From Sambucus nigra (taxonomy: Eukaryota > Streptophyta > Magnoliopsida > Dipsacales > Adoxaceae), in the NCBI GenBank assembly GCA_949130495.1, contig OX422223.1, positions 74,212,751 to 74,276,750 of the forward strand: DNA of 64,000 nucleotides, in the 5' to 3' direction. The notes under the pieces were generated by a model. That model saw nothing but the letters and a program-made list of their open reading frames with translations, searched no databases and had not been told where the DNA came from. The translations under genes were made by a program, and so were the position numbers. Every line of letters begins with the position of its first letter. The first letter of the stretch is position 1. Shown one piece after another: positions 23,790 through 33,917 of this stretch.

Positions 23790-25560
23790 TGACCATATAT
23801 AGCGTATGGGCGGCCTAGGTGCCTCTTAGGTTTTGAAAGTTTCTATAAGTTTGAAAAAGAAAGGTTTTAGGGAGGATCAGGTCCCACGTAGTTCTGGTAG
23901 AGGGAAATGAAGAGTTTTTTTTATTTTACTCAAAATCCTCATTTATTTCACTTTTTGGAAAAATTGGATTGAGAACCTCATCAAAGGAGGTCTCGATTAC
24001 ATTGTTATCGAAAAAAGGAAAAGCAGCATCATGAAAAGAGATGGGGTAAATAGTAGGGTTGTGTAGAGCCTCTGCAGGTGGGACCGGTATGGCATTCTAA
24101 TTGAGAAGAGGCATGGCAACGACCTTGATCAAAGCGGATGGGTCCGATGGTGTAGCATATGATCGGATCATACAAAGGCTCAGCCCCAGTGTTTGTAGGT
24201 TGAACAAGTCTTTAGAATCACTCTCCTCAGAGACCTTGGTAATTACCATGGTTTTTTTGCTAAGAGGTTGCACTTCATGGTGGAAGTCTTGGTCCAAGAG
24301 TAATTGTCTAAGAAGAAGATCTCCATTCCTAGTTTCATTTAGTTGTTAGCATGGTCATACCATGGTTCAGGGAAACCACAAAAGGGTAAGTCTTCACCTT
24401 CTTTGATAAATATTCCATTCAGAGAATCTCTCGAAATAGTCTTTCTATCTTCTAAGCCCCTTTTCTGTCGCAGCTTGTAGAGTTCTTTGAGTGAAGGTTG
24501 TTAACCCAGACCGTATGCTGGGAAGGCCTCTTTCAAGATGATGGGCTCAAGTATCCCTTATTGACATCGTCCCAGCCTCAGTTCGGGCATGGAGTGCATG
24601 TTTTTGAACATTTGGATCACATTAACATTACCTTGAGGGTTGTGCTCTGGACAGACTCAGTCTTTGAAGTTATCTCCCGCTAGAAGGGGGTGAATATGCT
24701 CTGAAGTCGGAGAGAAGCATGTAATCTGACCCATGCTGAATTTTTAGTATCGAGTTGTTGGTGCTGGAATTTTTTGTACCGTCATCTCCAAAAATGGTGA
24801 TCACTTGGCCTTTGGCGAAGAATTTCCATTTTTAATGAAGGGAAGAAGACACCTCCCCAATGTTGTGGAGCAAGGGCCGACCAGGTAGTAGGTTGAAGAA
24901 GGCAGGTATGTCGATGACTTGGAATTTAGTAACAGGATTGATTGGGCATTATCATAACCACATACAGCGGAAGAGGTAGGAGTAAGATCACTGAGTTTTA
25001 ACCCCGTGCAATTGAATTTTCTGAGAGGACAAACATTTAATACGAACCCATTGTTAACAAGCGAAAGTGGGACTATCTTCCCCAATACTTCAACAGAAAT
25101 GTTAAGATCATAGTTATGATGAGACCGAGCTTTGGGATCTCTTCTTCAGAAAATAAAAGGATTCTAATGGAGTTCAATGATCCCACTATGGTTACAACTT
25201 CTTCTAGACTGGTGGAAGGAGGAACTGTGTGCCCGGTGAGGAGTTTAATCAGAGCATTCCGGTGTAGTTAAGAAGAAATAAAAATCCCCCAAAGGGTGAT
25301 GTTGTCTTGAGTTTTCTTTAGTTGGTTGAGTACTTTGCTCGCTTCAATAGTCATTTCCAGCATGGGGAGTTCTTCTAAATCCCCCTTTCCTTTATCTTTC
25401 TCGGTTGTTTGAGGAACTGAATCTTTGTATTGCCACCCAAATCGGGTCATATGGTTCACTGAGGCGGGGAAGAATAAGGACCCCCTTTCTTCATTAATTT
25501 CTTGTTGAATGGATGCTTTGTTGATTTCTCCCAATAGGTATTCGAAAGATATCATACCAC
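23790..25560 (-). pseudogene. Ogre-2 protease region and downstream spacer
   Basis: The 95-residue piece 25,555-25,268 ends LKKTQDNITLWGIFISS, followed by HRNALIKLL, the segment that precedes protease in Tat/Ogre polyproteins. The piece 25,085-24,801 contains LVNNGFVLNVCPLRKF, corresponding to the protease active-site region, where the family has D-N/T-G. Here the Asp is replaced by Asn, so the enzyme would be dead even without the stops. Beyond it, open scraps run to about 24,100 and match the protease-RT spacer. No RT follows: the element is truncated, and LTR-like sequence of a different family takes over. Confidence 0.65.
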
Positions 25561-27460
25561 ATATGTTAATTACCGGACTGACTTTTCCTTGACTCTGTTC
25601 ATCATCTGAGCTATCAAATCTGTCACCCCGTCCGGTGGCGGCGATGTTTTCTTGCTAAGAGAAGTCGATGCACTCAACCACCTCGATAGCTTCTTTATAT
25701 AAATCTTCCAACTCATCGGGGAGGTACAGGATTAAAGGGACCAAATGCCCTTGAAGCTTCATTGTAGTGAGTTATTCTGAAATGTTGCATATCTCGTCGG
25801 CCTATCAGAACTTGTACCACATCGTCTAATTTGATTTTTTCGGTAGGCACCACCCAATTGTCTAATTCTTGGGCCCATTTTCGGGATTTCATGAACAAGA
25901 CATTGAATTGTTAACAGTCGATGGTCATTTTGGTGGGCAATTTGAACCCAAACTCTAGAAATTGGTTCAATACAACCGGTATCTCCATGTATTTTCTTTC
26001 AAATCAGGTGTGAACAACAATGCAGGTCCTTATGATGAGTGATAAAGTCTGATCGGTGAAATAGGTAGGGTGTAAGAGGAAATGCGAGAAAATTTTGAAA
26101 GGATTGGGTGAGATTATGGTAGCGATGGATGTTTTACTAGCTGACATCTTAATAGATGGATCAAAATCGGGATCATTTTCTAGGAAGATGGCATTTTCAT
26201 GAGTGGAAATGGATTATTAGTGGTGTTTGGATTAGGATTAACAGATGGGGCGATATGTCCTTGGTCAATCAAGCCTTGAACTATGTTTCATAGGTGGAAG
26301 AACTTATCTTTAGTATGGCCCACAAATTGATTAAAATCACAATGAGCATCTGTTTTGAAGTTTTGGGGAAGTGGATTTGGCAATGGACAGGGGTCCAAGG
26401 GTTGTATGAGATTCAAGCTTAATAAGGCCTGGTAGACTTTCGATAATGGAGCATGGAGTTCGGTCTATTCCTTTCTGACAGGATTAGGGAGACTTTCTAG
26501 TTCCCAAAAGGTAGTTGGTTGGGAGATATTGTTGATGGTTGATACGGTAGCACTGGTTGGATTCTCGTACTTTCAAGGAATGAACTGCCCGACGATCAGT
26601 TTCTTTGGCTCAGCTTCTTCCTTGGTAATAATTTCTTCAATCTCTACTCGTGCTTCTCGAAGGGCTCAAAGATGGGGATTATACTGTCCTCCCATGGTAA
26701 TTCGGATCTGGGGCAAGAAATTATTCTTCACGATACTGACTTACTCTTCTTCAGAGGGACGGATGGTCATGGTAGCAGCCTTTTCTCTCCACCTTATGAT
26801 GAAACTATTGACGGTTTCCCCGGATTTATATCTGAGAAGATCTAAATCACAGCGTGTAATCTCCAACTCATTGCGATATGAATTCTCGAGCAACGTCCTC
26901 CCAATTTTGGATGCGAGATTCTTCAAGAGATAGGAACCAACGGAGGGCACTTTCTTTTAATTTCTGCTGGAACATCCTCATTGACCTTGTTCAATTCCAC
27001 CTCCTTGGTATCCAAGGGTACTAGCAGGTTAGCCCCTGGCTAAGCAAAAATTAGTATAGGCAGCTGACCTAGTGGCAACCCATTTATAGGTGGAGTGCAC
27101 GAAGCATGATGATATTCTTTCAGGACCCAGACTGACTCGAGAGATGGTGGACCCATGGAATGAGGAAAGAGGACTTTGGGTCCTTTAAGAAATATGAACC
27201 CTATGATGCTGCATCTCGTGGACCTAGGTTCGAAGGTTGTTCATTTTATCATTGAGCTGGACTAGGACGGTCATGAGGTCAGGTTGCACATTCGATAATT
27301 GATCGAAATTTTCCATGAAGATATCGTGAAGTTTGAATCCAAATTCAGATGAAGTATGAGATGAACTGGCAAAACCTTGGGGCAGTTAAATGGAAGACCG
27401 CAGCCAATACGGAGCTAAGCCAATAATCGGGTATACGACTGACCTGCGAGAAAAAATAGC
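25561..27460 (-). pseudogene. Ogre-2 gag
   Basis: Read leftward from about 27,445. The piece 26,950-26,741 contains RNELEITRCDLDLLRYKSGE and FIIRWREKAATM, the capsid core of Tat/Ogre gag (..RRDLE......F..F..RWR.KA). Near 26,290-26,350 a Cys/His segment containing HCDFNQFVGHTKD corresponds to the zinc-finger-like motif, but its later Cys appears lost. The piece 25,898-25,713 (WAQELDNWVVPTEKIKLDDV) matches Ogre-1 at 670-720. Several stops and frameshifts interrupt the frame. It lies downstream of the leader and primer site on the same strand, in normal order. Confidence 0.7.
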
Positions 27461-28460
27461 TTGTCTTTATTTTTTAGAGAGGGAAAGAAAAATTTTGGTT
27501 TTGGTTATTTTTAAGAAAAGGAGGGAAAAAAATTTGGGGAATTTTTAAGAAAATGAGGGAAAATATTTTTGTTGTTTATTGATTTTTGAAACAGAGGAAG
27601 GACGAAAGAAAGGAATGTAAGCATGATTATTTATTATATGTTAGGTTCTCACTTATATTAGATGTACTTAAATGAAAAAAATGTCTGATGGGAACCGAGC
27701 TTGGTAAAATTGGATTTAAAAACGTGTAAGATACGATTTGTACTTGTTACCGAGCTTATAGATAGGATCCCATTTTAAAAAAAAGGCGAAATAGCACAAA
27801 AATTTGGGCGGCATGTTGAACCGGCATTTCGGTAGAGTTTCTCATTGTAACCGACAAACTAAACATAAGTCCCCTAGGTTTGAAGCTTATATGAGGTTTA
27901 ATTATTTATTAGAAAAGCAGTAGGGTTCCACCCGTTGATATGACTTCCATGATATACCTCTTTCTTTTGAGGGAAATCGATACATGTGGAGAAGCTATTT
28001 GATATACCTGAGTGTGCGTGAATTGCCTCACTATATACCTCGTGGAGGCAGTATGTGTGAGAGCGAATTCAATATACTCAGCGTACGTGAACAACTTCCA
28101 AACTATATACCTCCCGTTATGAGTTCGGTCAAGTAGTACAATACGGGGGAACCATTTGATATACGTCAAAGGTATTAGGCCTATGGAAAGTGAGAGTCAT
28201 ATTGTTTGGGCTAACTATGACCTGCTAGACCAGCGCCCATCACAAAGTGATCCCCCGGTACAGGACAATCATTTGGTAGTATATACAAGTGTGTGAAGTG
28301 TACCAAGTGAATGAGATGTGATATATACACGAAGTAGATATACATGAGGTAGGTATACAAAAAGTAGATAGAGGAGAAAATGAAATGTACAGGTGTGTGC
28401 ATACGCACACATGGAGACACTATCACACCCATGTAAACAAATAGAGTCTTTCCTCAAACA
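27461..28460 (-). other. Ogre-2 untranslated leader
   Basis: Aligns with 12,700-13,857 of Ogre-1 and has no recognisable protein. It keeps the GATATAC and CGTACGTGAA motifs near 27,990-28,160 and lacks the trinucleotide array. Confidence 0.6.
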
Positions 28461-28478
28461 TCCCTAGCAAAGTTTCCA
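28461..28478 (-). other. Ogre-2 primer binding site
   Basis: Minus strand TGGAAACTTTGCTAGGGA, three bases after an LTR end reading ...TGGCCA. The same position in Ogre-1 has the better-kept form. Confidence 0.6.
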
Positions 28479-29607
28479 CTATGGCCATCCCTCCAGGAAT
28501 ACGTACGCGCGTGGAGGTCCTGCGACCTTACCTCGGGGGTCGATTCGGTCGTCATTGGCTTCGGGGTTTGAATGTGGGGGTAAATTTATAGAGATAGAGT
28601 CACCATTATATTTTACACAAAACAAACAAAAAAATGTTTTCGCCCCGAGGGAACAGCATCAAAGACATGATGATGCGTGCGAAACCAATAAGTTCAAAGA
28701 TTCGAGGACTACGTTATGGGATGGGAAGGTGTTAGGAACCCATCCCTCCCTTTCGGTCTCTCATGGGCTTGTGTTATTTTTCTCCATAATAAATCTGTGA
28801 AGTGTGTGTTCATGTATTTATAAATGGAGAGTGGAATTACTCAACTTAGATCATCGATTAAGACGGAGAGAGGTCATCTGTAGGAGTGTTCCCAAAATAG
28901 TTAATCAAAATATGACGTGCATATTTGTCGAGTCACTGATCGTTATGGAAGAACGATGTCGTATGTTTGGACAAATTACGGGATTATAAAACGAATTAAA
29001 TATATATGATATAAAGATAAATATTAAGAATGCAATATAAGAGAGGAGGACTCAAGTCTCGGATGAGATGCCTATATAGCCTATTATGGCATCAAAGTCC
29101 ACGTAGTTCGCATGAAACTAGGGGTGGGGTTTAACCCATAAATCCTACTGGGCATTTCTTATATGAGTGTGTGTAGGAAAAAGTGGTTTAGTGTGAGAAA
29201 ATGTGATGAGAATTCCCCGTTTGGAATTTACAAGAAAACACTTTTTTTCTTGTTTTTGGATTTTTTATAGAAAATATTGTATGTGCAATACTATTAATAA
29301 AAATTTGGATATTAATATATGATATCTAGTAAAAATGAAATGCTAAATTAAGAATGAAGTAATTAATATAAAAATGAGAGAAATTAAAGAGAGAGTGAAA
29401 GATTTGGACCTTCTTGAAGCACGTGAGATTGATATTGAGTGTTGAGGGGATGCTCTTATAAGTTAATGGAGATGATATGATAAGAGGGAAGGTAATTTGC
29501 CAAATTGGGTAAGGAAAAGGTGGAAAGGGAATGTGGAAAGAGAATGTAGCTGAGACCACTGTTTCATATATCTGAGGGGGTGCCTTTAATGGTGAGCTCA
29601 TGCTCTC

Positions 29608-29618
29608 ATTTTATAGGG
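29608..29618 (-). promoter_or_regulatory. TATA box of Ogre-2 LTR
   Basis: Minus strand CCCTATAAAAT. GCCAATCGGCAT is centred about 22 bp upstream on that strand. Confidence 0.6.
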
Positions 29619-29729
29619 TTAGTGTGGGTGCCAATCGGCATAGGCCTTGAACTTCCTATAGGTAGGTGGACCAAGACACACTGCTGATAGGTAGGGAAAT
29701 GGGTCTGCCAAACAGCAACCTTAGGAAGA

Positions 29730-30400
29730 TTTTTCAGAAAAATGTTCGTAAAACGAAATTCGTAAGTCCAAATTGAGCATGGGATAAACTGTTGGAAAGG
29801 TTATTCAGACACCTTTAAGAATATATTGGATCGTTCCTAGGTTGAGCACTGACTTTGGTTAAATGGGGCTCGAAAGCACTCGTTGATCTTTTGGACAGGA
29901 ATTCTCGAATGACGATGGACCGTTCGTATGAATCGTAAAATTGATTCATGCATGGGGTAGACTTTTTGATAGGTTATGCATAGAAATTTGATGTTTCAAA
30001 GAGATTTACATATTTTGAATAGTTGGCTTTGGTCAAACGAGGCCCGAGAGTGCCCGGTGACCCTTCGAGGTAAAATGGGTCATTTATCCATTTCATAAGG
30101 CTTATTCACATATGGGATACACCGTTGAAGAGGGGATTCAGCACCCTTCAGATATCCAAAGAGCTTTGATCAATTTGGAGAGTTTATAAGAGTCAAATGG
30201 GGCCCGAGAGCGCCTTATGGCCTACAGATCAGTTTTTGGGGGGAAACGGACCATTCATCTGAATTGTAAGGTCGATTCGTGCATGGGGCAGATCGTTGGA
30301 AAGGGGATTCAAATCCCTTCGAAGTTTCAATGAGCTTTATCTTAGGCGACAAAGTTGATTGGCGCAGTCAAACGGGGCCCGGGAGTGCCCACTGGCCTCT
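29730..30400. repeat. ~160-177-bp tandem repeat in Ogre-2 U3, about four copies
   Basis: Units are marked by GTCAAACGGGGCCCGAGAGT-like segments near 29,856, 30,030, 30,191 and 30,368, each followed by a GGACCGTTCGT-like and a GCATGGGGYAGA-like block. Ogre-1 has only about one full unit (near 15,180-15,380). Confidence 0.75.
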
Positions 30401-30480
30401 ACATCAGTGTACGGAGTGTGACTTAGGGTTTACGGTGAACAAGTGATATCTAGGGACCTTAGGAGGTTTTTAGGGGATCC

Positions 30481-31312
30481 TATAATGGGTTATCTACAAT
30501 AAATAATTATTATTTACGAGGGTGTTTGGTTGGAATTTCAACCGGTTTGCACATCCTTAAAAGTCACAAAAAGTGTTACATAGTCTTAGACATTATTGGT
30601 GTGAAAATCATTTTAGACTTTGATGTGTCGCTTGGATTGAGTTAATGTCATATAAATTCATCTTTTCACACCTAAGGACGATTTTGAGTTCATTCGTTAG
30701 GAGTATCAAAACATTCATCCTGCACATATGTTATGATTGTTTGAGTTGATTTTTCTATCCAAGTTATTCACACCCCTACATTTACGTTATCATAGACTTG
30801 GTTATCTTAGTGTTAATTCATGATGTGATTTTTTTTGTTGTATAATTTTGGTTTTGTGCGAAAAAATTTGAAAAATTTTAAAAACAGAAGTTTATTTATT
30901 TGTGACACACTCCGTATTTATTGTGTATGTTTTCTTTCCTTGTCTATTTAGAACATCATAAAAAGGTGGAGAACAAATTTTAGGGAAGTGGGTAAAGTTT
31001 TAGCATTTAATTATTTGCTTGTGCATAATTAATTTATCATTTATGCTTATGGTTTTATTTCAAACTTTTGCACGTCACAAGTATTTTTCTCTTGTCTCAT
31101 GTTTGTAGGTACATTTGAAGATCATATTTATCACACCCTGATGATGACAAAGGAACTTTGGAGATGTAAAGTTTTGAATATTTTAAAGATTTCAATACAT
31201 TTATTTTGATATTTCCATTGGAGGGTTTTGGGGGATATTAGATTGTATGTCTTAGGAATTTTTTTGTTGTTGCATAATTTAGATATTTTTATGTATGTAC
31301 CAGCATAGCCAT
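30481..31312. other. Unassigned AT-rich sequence
   Basis: No protein, repeat or terminus could be recognised. It may be the 3' internal end of the element whose polypurine tract and LTR follow at 31,313. Confidence 0.35.
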
Positions 31313-32490
31313 AGGGGGAGATTTGTAAGGACGTGATTTTTTCATTGTCCACTAGAATCTAGGAATTGTTTGATTTGTCCTAGATCACATATGATATGGC
31401 ATATACCGATACATTGGCACGTCTACACATGATCATCCATGATGTCCTCTATCCGAATTAGTAGCCACGCACCCATCATCTTCAACATGCATAACGTTCA
31501 ACTTCAACGGGTCCCCATTCTCCACTTTCCACTCTCCACTCTCCACTACGTTAATGGTGTTATCTTATTTTGAGTTCTTTATATTCGCACTTATATTTGG
31601 GAGATTTTTATTTTGATTTAACAACTGATTTTACTCTGTCAAAAATAAGGCTGACATTTAAAATAAATCATTTTTTGCTAAAAGTCATTTAAACGACATG
31701 GATATGTCGTTCAAATGACATGCACCTGTCGTTCGAAGGGTCGTTTGAAGTCAATAATCGCATATGGATCAAACAAACCCATACTGATTTGATTTTTATT
31801 TTGTTGTTTCTTATGTCGTTCGTAGAATCATCTAATGACATCTTGATGTCGTTCTAATGACTTTGAAAAGTCGTTCGAACAACATTTTATCGCCTTGAAT
31901 CTTTTGTTTGCCTATAAATGCATGCTCTCATTAGGTATTCCTTAAGACTTTTTAACTCCACCTCCTGCAGACTGCTTCAATTTAAGTCTTCATATTCTAA
32001 GGCCTGAAACACTTTTGATTCACTCAAACCTTCCTAATCATATATGTGAATCATTGAGAAATCGTTATAATTATATTACCCAATCGTGGAGTGATACCTG
32101 TGGAGATGTTATTCTTGGAGTTCTCACAGGAACTCTTGCTGAAGACAACAAACCGAGGCCGGCGAGATATTCGTCTGTCAAAACGTCTATATTTCTCTAT
32201 GTACGTGTATTTTAAGGTTTACTTACTATTGTTTAATAAAAAGTTTTTGCCCCAAGTCCTTGATAAACTAGAAGATCGAGGAGCAATATTTTATTTAAAT
32301 CAAACTCTATAAGGATAAAACTTATCCAGTTATAACACCTAACTCTATATAAAGGGGATACCCCCCATTGTGAAAGGAGGGCTGAGAGGCTAGGAAAATA
32401 CTCTCATGTAAACTCTCTCATTAATATAGTGAAACACCGTGGACGTAGGCCATTGATGGTCGAACCACATAAATCTTTGTCTTATTCTCA

Positions 32491-32571
<81 letters not shown>

Positions 32572-32600
32572 CATGCATTATGATGGTTCGACACCCCCCT
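31313..32600 (+). mobile_element. LTR-like unit with polypurine tract and two TATA boxes
   Basis: AGGGGGAG then ATT precedes TGTAAGGACG (31,324), as at a polypurine tract/3' LTR junction. Repeats of GTCGTTCGAA and ATGACAT occupy 31,690-31,890. A first TATA (CCTATAAATG, 31,911-31,920) and a second (TATATAAAGG, 32,345-32,354) follow. After the second lies GTGGACGTAGGCC...GAACCAC, the R-U5-type block also present in the Tat-3 LTR, then a TTA array. This may be one long 3' LTR or two overlapping fragments. No second copy is in the window. Confidence 0.45.
32495..32570. repeat. (TTA)n microsatellite
   Basis: About 76 bp of pure TTA, just after the R-U5-like block. The poly-Ile frame on the minus strand is an artefact. 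Confidence 0.95.
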
Positions 32601-32848
32601 ACGGGTGACTTGTTTTGCTACCACAATTAAGATTGAGTATAGTTATGTATACTGGTGTTATTAACCTTGTACTATTTGATTAGAATATGTAAATGTGCAA
32701 CTAGGTGGTATCTTATGGTCGTATGTATATATCGAGCTTAGAGAGTAACGAGCTAAAGTGTTTGGAACATTAAATTCAGGTCTTAAGAGGATATAGATAG
32801 TGAAATTAATTTTGTAATTCAAAGAAGAGACACGTATGTACATTATGT

Positions 32849-32894
<46 letters not shown>

Positions 32895-33162
32895 GTATGT
32901 ATAAAGATAGTTATACTCATAGTTTATAGATGAAATGACCAGAAGTTGAATTTAATAAGGTTAGGAGTTGATAAATATAATAGTGTAAAGAATAATCCAG
33001 TGTTTAGGGATTTAATTGATAGGGGGTACGCTTGAGTGTATGTGATATCCTACCTGTTTATATATGTTTAATTTTATTTTGAGAGATTGTAAACCTAATT
33101 TAGATAAGGTTCCAACGATGTGGAGATCTAGATGTTTGGGTATGTCTGAGTGTACACGTTAT

Positions 33163-33198
<36 letters not shown>

Positions 33199-33324
33199 AA
33201 TTATGTAGACATACTTGTATTCGTGGTGAATCTATCAGTTGGGTTTGCGTTCGACATCTGGACCAAGTACCACGCGCCAGCTGAGATGTGTTAGGACATA
33301 GTGGAGGTCGTTATTTGAGATCAT
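32601..33324. other. Intergenic sequence with microsatellites
   Basis: No gene recognised. It contains a (TG)n(AG)n run at about 32,846-32,895 and a (TA)n run at about 33,163-33,195. The left end of CACTA-C should lie near its right edge, but I do not see a CACTA terminus. Confidence 0.6.
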
Positions 33325-33612
33325 ATGGTCACGACTTTGGGTCGTGACCAGTTTCATGGAAATTCTAAGTCTTGGTCCCGGCTTTGGACCGTGACTAGTT
33401 TTCGAGGCTTGTCAAGCATGGTTACGGATTTGGTTTGTGACCAGTTGGTCACGGATCTTATCTCTGACTATTGTCCCTCATGTCGTGATTTGTGACCACA
33501 TCCTCTAGTCAAGAACTTGGTCCATGATCAGTAAATTTAGTCATGCGAGGTATGGTCACGGACTAGGTCTATGACCCTTGGGGCTGGTCACAGCCCAAGT
33601 CTGCGACCATTC
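33325..33612. repeat. Palindromic array, probable CACTA-C subterminal repeats
   Basis: About eight imperfect inverted units built from GGTCACGGAC, a short T/G-rich centre and GTCCGTGACC (for example GGTCACGACTTTGGGTCGTG at 33,330). They adjoin the broken end of the CACTA-C tnp2 frame. They resemble in layout, but not in sequence, the subterminal units of CACTA-A and CACTA-B. Confidence 0.6.
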
Positions 33613-33912
33613 GCTTAATTTGGTGTAACGATGCATAACCACGGGGACAAATTATACATGGTAAGGAGAACATGATAACAACTAGAGTTCGTGCTAAGAT
33701 TATTAAAAGGATTAAACCCATCAGCTGAATGCCCAAACCTAAAATTTGTGGGTCAGATACGAAGTTAGACCACGTTTTATTAATTTTGTCCCCTCCTAAT
33801 GAATCAACGGGGTGTCTCATGCTACCATTTTATCTTAGGTGAGTTGAGTGACACTTTAGCTGCTCAGATCTGTCAGGTGACATAAACATCCGCCGAAATC
33901 TTGGAATTATTG
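33600..33912 (-). pseudogene. CACTA-C tnp2 transposase, part downstream of Tekay-2
   Basis: From the insertion point leftward the minus strand reads LPIIPRFRRMFMSPD, then MRHPVDSLGG and FVSDPQILGLGIQ, which follow the order of the tnp2 family (YFP..PR..R.F, then HPVD..AW, then RN.RLG...DG.NP). A frame slip follows, and YNLSPWLC-like residues lie further left. The protein then ends abruptly at the palindromic array, so most of the catalytic region is deleted. It is the continuation of 44,152-44,870; Tekay-2 separates the halves. Confidence 0.72.
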
Positions 33913-33917
33913 GGAAG

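Larger units (their letters stand above)
28482..30480 (-). repeat. Ogre-2 LTR (partial)
   Basis: Aligns with the Ogre-1 LTR from its inner end. It contains the CCCTTTCGGTCTCTCATGGG block (near 28,755), a TATA box at 29,608-29,618, the TGCCAATCGGCA-type motifs just upstream and a tandem array of about 170 bp units. The outer end is not seen; homology stops near 30,480. Confidence 0.6.
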
